A program made the translations under genes and the position numbers. From JADJLQ01 sp038251405 (lineage in GTDB: Bacteria; Bacteroidota; Bacteroidia; Chitinophagales; Saprospiraceae), in assembly GCA_038251405.1 (NCBI GenBank), contig JBBSBH010000019.1, positions 1-64,000 on the forward strand: DNA of 64,000 nucleotides, in the 5' to 3' direction. Positions 1 to 7,131 of the stretch are shown piece by piece (position 1 is the stretch's first letter; every line of letters starts with the position of its first letter). A model generated the notes under the pieces. It was not told the origin of the DNA. It was given only the letters and a program-made list of their open reading frames with translations, and did no database searches.

Positions 1-76
1 CGCCTTCTATTGAAGTAATTTCCAATATATCCACACCTTTAATGCCGTAGGCGTACTCCAATATTTTTGAATCCAT
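1..76 (-). CDS. N-terminal fragment of an unidentified protein, cut by the window edge
   Basis: An open frame starts at an ATG on the minus strand (positions 76-74) and runs off the left edge, giving 25 residues beginning MDSKILEYAYG. It is divergent to the antitoxin gene at 167. Too little is visible for a family assignment; the frame could also be chance. Confidence 0.35.
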   Translation of the reverse strand, partial: MDSKILEYAYGIKGVDILEITSIEG

Positions 77-166
77 GGCTTTTTATTACAATCTACTGAT
101 TTTCTGTATATTGAAAAAGTATTCATTATTGCGATGAACCTATTTTATCTTAAAAAAGAAAAGGTA

Positions 167-472
167 ATGAACAAAGTAGACATTAAAAATGCTAAAAACT
201 TTGACGAGTTATTAGACATTAAATACGGAAAAATCGGCTCCAAAAATCGAGATGAATTTGAAGAGAAAGCACAATATTTTGTAATCAGTGAAATATTGAG
301 AGATGCCCGTAAAGAAGCCAATATGACCCAAGAACAGTTGGCTGTAAAAGTAGGGACTAAGAAAAGCTATATTTCCAGATTGGAAAACGGAAAATGTGAT
401 ATTCAACTTTCTACACTTTACAGGATTTTTGAGTTCGGACTTGGAAAGAGAGTTAGCTTAATGTTCGGATAA
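167..472 (+). CDS. HigA-like XRE-family antitoxin / transcriptional regulator
   Basis: A 101-residue DNA-binding protein. The C-terminal half is an XRE helix-turn-helix: LTQEQLA-type helix at about 50-57 (here MTQEQLAVKVG) followed by the recognition helix KSYISRLENGK. The N-terminal third (NAKNFDELLDIKYGKIG) is typical of antitoxins paired with RelE/ParE-like toxins. I chose the ATG at 167, which follows a purine-rich AAAAGG, over an upstream in-frame ATG at 134. In this family the toxin normally lies directly upstream, but there is no room for one: only a short divergent frame precedes it. It may be an orphan antitoxin or a stand-alone regulator. The family assignment is strong; the biological role is inferred. 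Confidence 0.8.
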   Translation: MNKVDIKNAKNFDELLDIKYGKIGSKNRDEFEEKAQYFVISEILRDARKEANMTQEQLAVKVGTKKSYISRLENGKCDIQLSTLYRIFEFGLGKRVSLMFG

Positions 473-843
473 AAATGATTAATCCCACATTTTTGATGAA
501 GACTAGGTTTGCAAAGACTTTGAACTATATGGCAATGAAGATATTTTCAAAACTAGTTGCGTAAATACTATTGTTGAGTGATGTAACTGTCGGAGTTGCC
601 GGAAAATTTGCAAGTGTTGGAGTTGATTTTTTTGATGATTTACTTTTTGACAGAATAATCAAGAAGAATTACAAACCCAACCAATTTGTTGAAAATGAAT
701 TTAAAGACTTTTTAAATTTAGGAATGTAAAAACAGCCTATAACAATGTGTATGTTCATAGCTGCAAGGCTGTAAACGCAGCTTAACAACAAGTATTAATC
801 GTTAAAAACGAATATAGATATCATCCACAAAAAATCACCCACC
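473..843. other. Intergenic stretch with decayed coding sequence and a small hairpin
   Basis: No intact gene is seen here. It contains the open fragment at 571-729 (listed separately) and a 6-bp inverted repeat, AGCTGC at 759-764 with GCAGCT at 777-782, close to two AACAA-containing segments. The hairpin is short and lacks a T-run, so I do not call it a terminator. Confidence 0.4.
571..729 (+). pseudogene. C-terminal remnant of an unidentified gene
   Basis: An open frame of 52 codons from a TTG to a TAA, reading LLSDVTVGVAGKF near the start and ending NEFKDFLNLGM. Its composition is protein-like (FFDDLLFDRIIKKNY) but it has no ATG or N-terminal domain. The sequence just upstream has stops in all useful frames. 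I read it as the tail of a decayed gene next to the orphan antitoxin. The family is unknown. Confidence 0.3.
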
Positions 844-2046
844 CTATACATTCTTCACTGCCTGCCTCGCCAATAATTTCCACATGCCACCTACCTTAGT
901 CCACACCTGCAACACTTTCAGATTTACGGTATTCGTCTTTCCACCTTCAGCCGCCAGTACACCTACAAAATTGTGCCTTACCCAGGCTACATCACCTATT
1001 ACCGTTACTTCCTGATCTTTGGTATCAATGGAAATAAAATCACTGGCTTTGGTTACTAAAGCATTAACGTAGGTATTCTGGTCTTCAATTTTTCCTCCGG
1101 AATGACCATAGGTAAGTTCCTCTGTGGTGAGATATCTCAAGGTAAGAGAGTCAGCATCTACCATAGCTTTATTCAGTGCACTTACAGATTGTTCCACAGC
1201 TTTTACTTCGTAATCGAGTGATCGCAAATATTCCAGATGCATAGGTAGTTGTACGCCGGCGCGGGAAGACTCGTCCTCTATAAAATGATATTTTACGCCC
1301 GTTTCTTTGGCCGCTTTCATTACTTCAGCAATATTTACATCGCCCGTACCAAGTACTACATTTCTTTCTTTGTCCTGCCTTCCGTTCAAATTATCTACTG
1401 ATCCTATCATGCGATCTTTTAGGTGAGTAATGGGATATCGACCAGCATACTTTCTCAATAAAGCGGCTGGATTTTGGCCCGGATTACGCATCCAAAAAAC
1501 ATCCATTTCTATATTCACATATTTGGGATCCAGGTGTTCCATCATATAATCATACATAGTGCCCGGTCCATCATAAGGCCTAAACTCATAGCCATGTGCA
1601 TGGTATAAAAGTGATATCCCCGATTCGGCCAATTGCTTTCCAGCCTTATTGAATACTTCTATCCCTTTGAGCATATCAGCAAATACAAAATTGTCTCCAG
1701 TATGCGGGATCCAATAACAGACGGCATATTCGGCCCCATAGAATTTCAAATTTTCTATGATTGCTTTTATACTATCTGCATTTTCCAATTTATCAAAGTT
1801 CACTCCAGATGCCACCACATCAAAGCCGTATTTATCCAATAATTTTTTATACTCCCCTCGACTCATTCCTCTTGCCCCCGCACCTTCTATATACTTGATA
1901 CCCATTGATTTTAGTTTGATCAAGCCCTCTTCGGGACCATTTTGCATATATTGTCTGGCTGTACCCATGATAATGCCTACTTCCTGAGCAGAGGAACTAG
2001 AAAGTAAACAAAAGAGACTAAACAGCGTGGAAAAAATTAATTTCAT
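844..2046 (-). CDS. Exported sugar-isomerase-like TIM barrel fused to a DUF4440/NTF2-like domain
   Basis: A 400-residue protein. Residues 1-20 form a Sec signal peptide ending SSSSAQ. Residues about 20-275 are an AP-endonuclease-2/xylose-isomerase-like TIM barrel, with metal-binding features such as YHAHGYEF, NIEMDVFW and THLKDR. Residues about 285-400 match the DUF4440 (SnoaL/NTF2-like) fold, ending LQVWTKVGGMWKLLARQAV. The barrel resembles the protein encoded at 25324-26169, which lacks the C-terminal domain. Related periplasmic proteins are annotated as sugar phosphate isomerase/epimerase, but a phosphorylated substrate outside the cytoplasm is unlikely, so the true substrate is unknown. 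The fusion of the two folds is seen directly; its function is not known. Confidence 0.85.
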   Translation of the reverse strand: MKLIFSTLFSLFCLLSSSSAQEVGIIMGTARQYMQNGPEEGLIKLKSMGIKYIEGAGARGMSRGEYKKLLDKYGFDVVASGVNFDKLENADSIKAIIENLKFYGAEYAVCYWIPHTGDNFVFADMLKGIEVFNKAGKQLAESGISLLYHAHGYEFRPYDGPGTMYDYMMEHLDPKYVNIEMDVFWMRNPGQNPAALLRKYAGRYPITHLKDRMIGSVDNLNGRQDKERNVVLGTGDVNIAEVMKAAKETGVKYHFIEDESSRAGVQLPMHLEYLRSLDYEVKAVEQSVSALNKAMVDADSLTLRYLTTEELTYGHSGGKIEDQNTYVNALVTKASDFISIDTKDQEVTVIGDVAWVRHNFVGVLAAEGGKTNTVNLKVLQVWTKVGGMWKLLARQAVKNV

Positions 2047-2231
2047 GGTAAGGATTTTTTATTCATTCAAAAATAAGATAATTATTTGCTGATATTAAAG
2101 TTTCTAAGTTCCGAATAATTAATGAATTAGAAATAGATAAGGATGTATTATTTTTAAGACTGGCAGATGTCATTATTCTTTCAAAAACATAAGGAAACCA
2201 TACTTTTTGGTCTCGCACAGATGAAATAACT

Positions 2232-2369
2232 ATGAAAACCAAGGAGATAGAACTATACAAGACCACGTATAAAAAACCGCTTTTACATGTATTATTGACA
2301 TATGCTGAGATTTTGCCGGTGGCTTTATTGGTGACCATTCTGAGCTCATTTATTTTAAGGAAAAAGTAG
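2232..2369 (+). CDS. Small single-pass membrane protein, possibly the tail of a DUF4199-like gene
   Basis: A 45-residue frame starting MKTKEIELYKTTYKKP, followed by one hydrophobic segment (LLHVLLTYAEILPVALLV to ILSSF) and a positively charged end ILRKK. The shape resembles the C-terminus of DUF4199 membrane proteins of Bacteroidota, so it may be a remnant rather than an independent gene. The upstream in-frame extension meets a TAA at 2190. It is the only plausible coding feature in the 2047-2515 gap; an opposing minus-strand frame over the same bases looks random. Confidence 0.4.
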   Translation: MKTKEIELYKTTYKKPLLHVLLTYAEILPVALLVTILSSFILRKK

Positions 2370-2464
2370 TCATTTGATTGCAGATACATTCTTTTATCAA
2401 TAGGAGACCTTAAAATAGACAGATCCTGCCATTTTTTGTTAACAAATAGAGTGTCCTAATTCGT

Positions 2465-2472
2465 TACTTTTG
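2465..2472 (+). promoter_or_regulatory. Putative -7 box of the gap promoter
   Basis: TACTTTTG is an exact match to the Bacteroidota -7 consensus TAnnTTTG, 43 nt upstream of the GAPDH start codon. A TTTG at 2435-2438 could serve as the -33 element, but its spacing (26 nt) is longer than the usual 19-21. The leader downstream of the box is A/T-rich with no Shine-Dalgarno. Confidence 0.4.
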
Positions 2473-2515
2473 CATACCAATTTTATAATATATACCTTAA
2501 ATAAATTAAAAAAAC

Positions 2516-3523
2516 ATGAATACTGTAAAAGTAGCAATCAATGGATTTGGAAGAATAGGCAGATTAGTTTACCGACAAATCTATGATATGAAAGGCATTG
2601 ATGTAGTGGCTGTGAATGATCTCACTAGCCCGGTAGTTTTGGCACATTTGCTAAAATACGACACTGCCCAAGGAAGATTCCACGCAGATGTAAAACCAGG
2701 TGAAGGCAATATTACTGTAAATGGTGATGTAATAAAAGTATACGCTCAAAAAGATCCTTCTCAGATTCCGTGGAAAGACCATGGTATAGATGTAGTGCTG
2801 GAGTGTACAGGATATTTTACTGATAAAGACAAAGCTTTCGCACATATTACTGCAGGTGCCCGAAAAGTGGTCATTTCAGCTCCTGCGACTGGCGACTTGA
2901 AAACTATTGTTTACAATGTTAATCATCATATTCTCGATGGCTCCGAAACCGTGATTAGTTGCGCTTCCTGCACTACTAATTGCCTGGCTCCTATGGCTCA
3001 GGTGCTTGAAGAAAAATACGGAATTGTAAATGGCCTCATGACTACCGTGCATGCATATACCAATGATCAGAACCTACAAGATGCTCCACATGCAAAAGGC
3101 GATTTAAGAAGATCACGTGCAGCTGCTCAAAACATAGTGCCTAATAGTACCGGGGCTGCAAAAGCAATAGGGCTAGTATTGCCAAGTCTAAAAGGTAAAT
3201 TGGATGGTTCAGCTCAAAGAGTACCTATACTTACGGGTTCATTAACTGAGGTTACCGCCATATTGGGTAAAAAAGTTACGGTTGAAGAAATAAATGCTGC
3301 CATGAAAGCTGCCTCCAATGAATCTTTTGGATACACTGAAGATCAAATTGTAAGTTCAGATGTGATCGGAATGACATTCGGTTCATTATTCGACGCTACT
3401 CAGACTAAAGTGCAAAATGTAGGCGATACTCAATTAGTGCGTACCGTTTCCTGGTATGACAATGAGATGAGCTATGTAAGCCAATTGGTAAGAACTTTGC
3501 ATTATTTTGCTGAGAAAATCTAG
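2516..3523 (+). CDS. gap: Glyceraldehyde-3-phosphate dehydrogenase (type I)
   Basis: A 335-residue enzyme of full length. It catalyses oxidative phosphorylation of glyceraldehyde-3-phosphate to 1,3-bisphosphoglycerate with NAD in the cytoplasm. The Rossmann motif NGFGRIGR is at 9-16. D35 followed by LT (rather than S/R residues) points to NAD preference. The catalytic cysteine is C152 in the signature SCASCTTNCLAP, and the C-terminal WYDNEMSY is present. It is followed in the same direction by pgk, the next step of glycolysis, after a 158-nt gap filled by an inverted array of short repeats. Confidence 0.98.
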   Translation: MNTVKVAINGFGRIGRLVYRQIYDMKGIDVVAVNDLTSPVVLAHLLKYDTAQGRFHADVKPGEGNITVNGDVIKVYAQKDPSQIPWKDHGIDVVLECTGYFTDKDKAFAHITAGARKVVISAPATGDLKTIVYNVNHHILDGSETVISCASCTTNCLAPMAQVLEEKYGIVNGLMTTVHAYTNDQNLQDAPHAKGDLRRSRAAAQNIVPNSTGAAKAIGLVLPSLKGKLDGSAQRVPILTGSLTEVTAILGKKVTVEEINAAMKAASNESFGYTEDQIVSSDVIGMTFGSLFDATQTKVQNVGDTQLVRTVSWYDNEMSYVSQLVRTLHYFAEKI

Positions 3524-3526
3524 GCA

Positions 3527-3630
3527 AATTACGATTTAATGATTTACAATTTACAATTTACAATTGTTAGCAAATCCTAAATAGTAGAGAAGCAAAAATG
3601 CGTAAATCGTAAATTGTAAATCGTAAATTA
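3527..3630. repeat. Inverted array of 7-nt repeats between gap and pgk
   Basis: The left arm has TTTACAA repeated in tandem (about 3541-3562) after an ACGATTTAATGA segment. The right arm (3601-3629) reads CGTAAAT, CGTAAAT, TGTAAAT, CGTAAAT, i.e. complementary heptamers. Together they can fold into a long A/T-rich stem with a loop around 3565-3600. It might act as an intercistronic stem affecting gap/pgk expression, or be a slippage-generated array. There is no clear T-tract to make it a terminator. Confidence 0.6.
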
Positions 3631-3681
3631 ATTTTGTGACTATTAATTATTTCATTTTTCATTTTTTCATTCGATTTGATC

Positions 3682-4896
3682 ATGGGCCTTCAATCTTTAG
3701 ATTTTTCAAATAAAAAAGTACTTATTCGTGTAGATTTTAATGTGCCGCTTGATAAGAACTTTACTATTACAGATGATACCCGCATAAAAGCTGCCTTACC
3801 TACCATTAAATATGTATTGAATCATGGTGGTGCAGTGATTTTATTTTCACATCTCGGCAGACCAGAGGCTAAGCTATTACCCGATGGATCAATTGATAAA
3901 GCTAAGTTTACATTAAATCACCTGACTAAACACCTTGCTGATTTATTGGAGAGGCCAGTTCAATTTTGTGATGAATTGCGTGGACCTAAACTCCAGGATG
4001 TGGCAAAAGCGCTGAAGCCGGGTGAAGTGCTTTTAATGGAAAATACCCGATTTGAAAGCGGCGAAGAAAAATGTGATCCAGAATTATCAAAAGAATGGGC
4101 CTCACTTGCTGATCTTTATATTAATGACGCATTTGGAACGGCTCACCGCGCTCACGCCAGCAATGTAGGTGTGTCTAATTGCTTCGGTGCAGATAAAAAA
4201 TCATTTGGTTTTTTGATGGAAAGTGAAGTATCCAATGCTCGTAAAGTCATGGACCATCCTCAACGACCATTTACTGCTATTATAGGTGGCGCAAAAGTTT
4301 CGGATAAAATCTTGTTGATCGAAACATTTATAGATATCGCAGATCAGATCCTTATCGGTGGTGGCATGGCATATACATTTATGAAAGCTATGGGAGGGGA
4401 AATAGGTAAGTCATTAGTAGAGTTGGATAAAGTAGACCTCGCAAAAACATTAATGGAAAAAGCCAAATCAAAAGACAAATTACTCTTACTTCCAGTAGAT
4501 TCGTTAATAGCTGATGCCTTCAGTGATACTGCAAATACACAAGTCTGCAATAGTAACGAAATTCCTGAAGGTTGGATGGGCTTAGACATTGGACCCATTG
4601 CCCGCGAGCAATACAAAGAAGTGCTGAGTAAATCAAAAACAATACTATGGAATGGCCCGATGGGTGTATTCGAAATGCCCACTTTTGCAAAAGGCACACT
4701 AGGTGTGGCTCAAGCCGTTGCGGAGGCCACAGCTCATGGAGCATATTCTTTGATCGGTGGTGGAGATTCTGTAGCCGCTATTAATCAAGCTGGTCTTGAT
4801 GATCAGGTTAGCTATGTGTCTACGGGCGGTGGTGCTATGCTGGAGATGCTGGAGGGTAAGTCTTTGCCCGGGATTGCAGCCATCGAGGGGAAGTAA
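3682..4896 (+). CDS. pgk: Phosphoglycerate kinase
   Basis: A 404-residue cytoplasmic kinase that transfers phosphate from 1,3-bisphosphoglycerate to ADP. Family motifs are in order: VLIRVDFNVPLD near the N-terminus, SHLGRPEA, NDAFGTAHRAHAS, GGAKVSDKI, WNGPMGVFE and the C-terminal nucleotide loop GGGDSVAA. The ATG at 3682 (MGLQSLDF) is preferred to a TTG two codons upstream. It lies downstream of gap on the same strand, a common glycolytic pairing. Confidence 0.98.
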   Translation: MGLQSLDFSNKKVLIRVDFNVPLDKNFTITDDTRIKAALPTIKYVLNHGGAVILFSHLGRPEAKLLPDGSIDKAKFTLNHLTKHLADLLERPVQFCDELRGPKLQDVAKALKPGEVLLMENTRFESGEEKCDPELSKEWASLADLYINDAFGTAHRAHASNVGVSNCFGADKKSFGFLMESEVSNARKVMDHPQRPFTAIIGGAKVSDKILLIETFIDIADQILIGGGMAYTFMKAMGGEIGKSLVELDKVDLAKTLMEKAKSKDKLLLLPVDSLIADAFSDTANTQVCNSNEIPEGWMGLDIGPIAREQYKEVLSKSKTILWNGPMGVFEMPTFAKGTLGVAQAVAEATAHGAYSLIGGGDSVAAINQAGLDDQVSYVSTGGGAMLEMLEGKSLPGIAAIEGK

Positions 4897-5225
4897 AACA
4901 ATTCCGATAATATTGAATTACAGCATTTTAGTTTCGGGTTGAAATATAAATGATCCGGTATTTAAATTCCAATACCTGAAAAAATCCTAAGTAATCAACG
5001 TGTATTATTTATTGACATAAGTGAATTGCATACAGGCCTATTCATTTTGAAGACCGAAAATAAAGTTGGACGATTTATAAAGTCAGCGTAATGGTATAGG
5101 ACTCCATTATACATCTTCACTTAAATTTCCAGAATGGCTTCTGGTACGGCTATACACATCATACCCCTGACAGGATGTTACTTCGTTTTAAAATTTAAAG
5201 CCATAATAAAGCTTCCATTTCCTGA
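4897..5225. other. Intergenic region without a recognisable gene
   Basis: This separates pgk (plus) from the convergent lipoprotein gene (minus). I see no open frame with protein-like composition, no RNA gene and no clear terminator for pgk in this stretch. Confidence 0.5.
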
Positions 5226-5227
5226 AA

Positions 5228-5268
5228 GAAAAAAGGCCCCCATCAGCAATTGCTGAGTGAGACCTCTA
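5228..5268 (-). terminator. Rho-independent terminator of the lipoprotein gene
   Basis: Read on the minus strand, AGGTCTCACTCAGC, a 4-nt AATT loop and GCTGATGGGGGCCT form a 14-position stem. It has one two-base internal mismatch and two G-T wobbles, and is followed by a run of T. It lies about 60 nt past the stop codon of the gene at 5328-7088. Confidence 0.75.
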
Positions 5269-5327
5269 AACAAACTGAATTTTTCAAATAGGATTTCAGA
5301 AATTAAACCTATAGAAATCTGATTTTT

Positions 5328-7088
5328 TTATTTAGTATAATCTTTTACTGATGGGTTAAATTCTGTCCAACCAGCAGTCCAATCCGTAGTTTTAAATGCA
5401 CCTATAAAATCTGTAGCTTCGAAAAAAGAATTCAATCCGGAAACGCTTCCACCTTTTTCCAAACCATCAGCTTTTCCAATAGTCAACACAAAAGAAGGAG
5501 CAGCACTGAAAATAGTCTGATTGATTCCAGTATTATCATTTTTCAATAATAATTTATTCCCAAATGCTGATGTCAAAAACCAATCAGTAGGTTTCATACC
5601 CCCTATAGAAAGATCACCAGCAGGAGAAGAGGTATTGATGTCTCTAATGGGGTAACCATGAGGATTAGTAGTAGTACCACCACCAAAACCATCTGTACCC
5701 CAAGCATTTACACCGGCAACTACTACATTTTTAAGTATTAAATCGCCAGCAGCAGCATTGGCAGCTGTATTCGCTCCATCGATATAAATACCATTAGGAT
5801 AAGCAGTAACAAAAGTGTTGTATACTTTTAATTTACAATTTCTTCTCAATTGCATTCCATTTTGGAATTGCGGGCTGATAGAAGTCGCATTAGTAGCTTT
5901 TGCACCAATCAAACTGAAATTGGATAAAGTGGCTGAAGTAAATGGTGCATTAGCACTTCCGCTTCCATCATTATCTACTTCAAAGCCATTTGATCCTGAT
6001 TGGTCAGCTTGAGTGGTACCCCTGATGCCTACACCATATTGCATAAAACCCGAGAAACCATTATCCATGTCAAAATCATCATCCAGTCCTCTGAAAGCTA
6101 CTAAATATTTACAATTTACAGTACCGCCAAACCACTCGAATGAATCATCTAATCCATAAGAAGCTTGCACATGTTCAATCACAGTACCTCTGCCTACAGA
6201 TCCGAAAGTAAATGAATTTACCTCTTGGTTTGGATTGATTGGCACACCTGCGTATTCTACTCTTACATATCTCAAGATGCCAGAATTGTCATTATCATCA
6301 GTGCCACCATGGAATCCTCCATATTGGCCTTCCAATTCTGCCTTACCACCTGGTAAATTATTAGTTGCTTTACCACAAATTACAAGCCCACCCCAATCGC
6401 CAGGTTCTCGTTCACCAGGGTTTCTTTCAGAAGTAAATACTATTGGCTTTACGGCTGTACCATCTGCCATTATCTTACTTCCCCGTTGCACTATTAAGGT
6501 ACCTTTAGATGCTCTTTCACCAATGATAATGGTACCAGGTTCTATTGTTAAAACACCTGTTTTAGTTGGTTGGCCATCAACCGTAAGGTCTTCTCCAACT
6601 CTAACAAATCCTTTCAAACGGTAAATTTTATCGGCAGCCCAGGAGACATTTCCAGATAAGGTACCGCTGACATCTATAATTTGTTTAGATGGAACAGTTG
6701 CTACTGTAATAGTTTGAGGACCAGCAGTAGTAGTAAGATCTTTATAATCTGTCACAATGAAAGTGAAATTAATAATAGCACCGGCAGCCAAATTCTCTAA
6801 AACATATACTTTGGAATAGGAATCGGCCGTTGAACCTGCATTATAAGTTTTATAATCAAAGTCAGCACCATTCTTTAGTACTTGTAAGGATTTCAATCCA
6901 TTCTCAGCTACAATTGATGCAGTAATAGTTGCTGTACTTCCAGCCAAACCTGAAGAAGGGGCTCCCACAGAAATCACAGGAGCAGGACCTATAGTTTCTT
7001 CTTTTTTACATGAGGAAATGACTACGAAACCAATAGCTACAGCTGCTAAAGTCATGCTCATTTTTCTAAATTTCTTCGTTAATTTCAT
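5328..7088 (-). CDS. Outer-membrane/surface lipoprotein with a right-handed beta-helix-like domain
   Basis: A 586-residue protein with a lipoprotein signal (lipobox VISSC, lipidated C27) followed by charged KKEE. An Ig-like segment (about 35-130) is followed by the large domain from about 140. That domain carries the ladder-like pattern DLTVDG, GVLTIEPGTIII, GTLIVQRGSKIMADGTA, PIVFTSE and DWGGLVICGKA, typical of a family common in Bacteroidota in which asparagine/glycine-rich turns build a beta-helix. It lies 43 nt downstream of the TonB-dependent receptor and is probably co-transcribed, so it may be the receptor's surface partner. The substrate is unknown. Older annotations of this family as 'multidrug transporter' are not supported by the sequence. 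Confidence 0.8.
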   Translation of the reverse strand: MKLTKKFRKMSMTLAAVAIGFVVISSCKKEETIGPAPVISVGAPSSGLAGSTATITASIVAENGLKSLQVLKNGADFDYKTYNAGSTADSYSKVYVLENLAAGAIINFTFIVTDYKDLTTTAGPQTITVATVPSKQIIDVSGTLSGNVSWAADKIYRLKGFVRVGEDLTVDGQPTKTGVLTIEPGTIIIGERASKGTLIVQRGSKIMADGTAVKPIVFTSERNPGEREPGDWGGLVICGKATNNLPGGKAELEGQYGGFHGGTDDNDNSGILRYVRVEYAGVPINPNQEVNSFTFGSVGRGTVIEHVQASYGLDDSFEWFGGTVNCKYLVAFRGLDDDFDMDNGFSGFMQYGVGIRGTTQADQSGSNGFEVDNDGSGSANAPFTSATLSNFSLIGAKATNATSISPQFQNGMQLRRNCKLKVYNTFVTAYPNGIYIDGANTAANAAAGDLILKNVVVAGVNAWGTDGFGGGTTTNPHGYPIRDINTSSPAGDLSIGGMKPTDWFLTSAFGNKLLLKNDNTGINQTIFSAAPSFVLTIGKADGLEKGGSVSGLNSFFEATDFIGAFKTTDWTAGWTEFNPSVKDYTK

Positions 7089-7131
7089 TTTTCAGAATTT
7101 TTAATATTGATGAATTTATTATTTGATTTAA

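Noticed and set aside
735..815. Integron attC-like sequence (GCTTAAC ... GTTAAAA with a short hairpin)
   Set aside because: The R' and R'' boxes match only in part (the last base of the GTTRRRY-type box fails), there is no integrase in the window, and only one site is seen.
2063..2389. A 108-codon open frame on the minus strand
   Set aside because: It lies opposite the small membrane-protein frame at 2232-2369, has no recognisable domain or signal, and its composition looks random.
3596..3640. The inverted heptamer array after gap as a rho-independent terminator
   Set aside because: The stem is purely A/T-rich and is not followed by a clean T-run; gap and pgk could still be co-transcribed.
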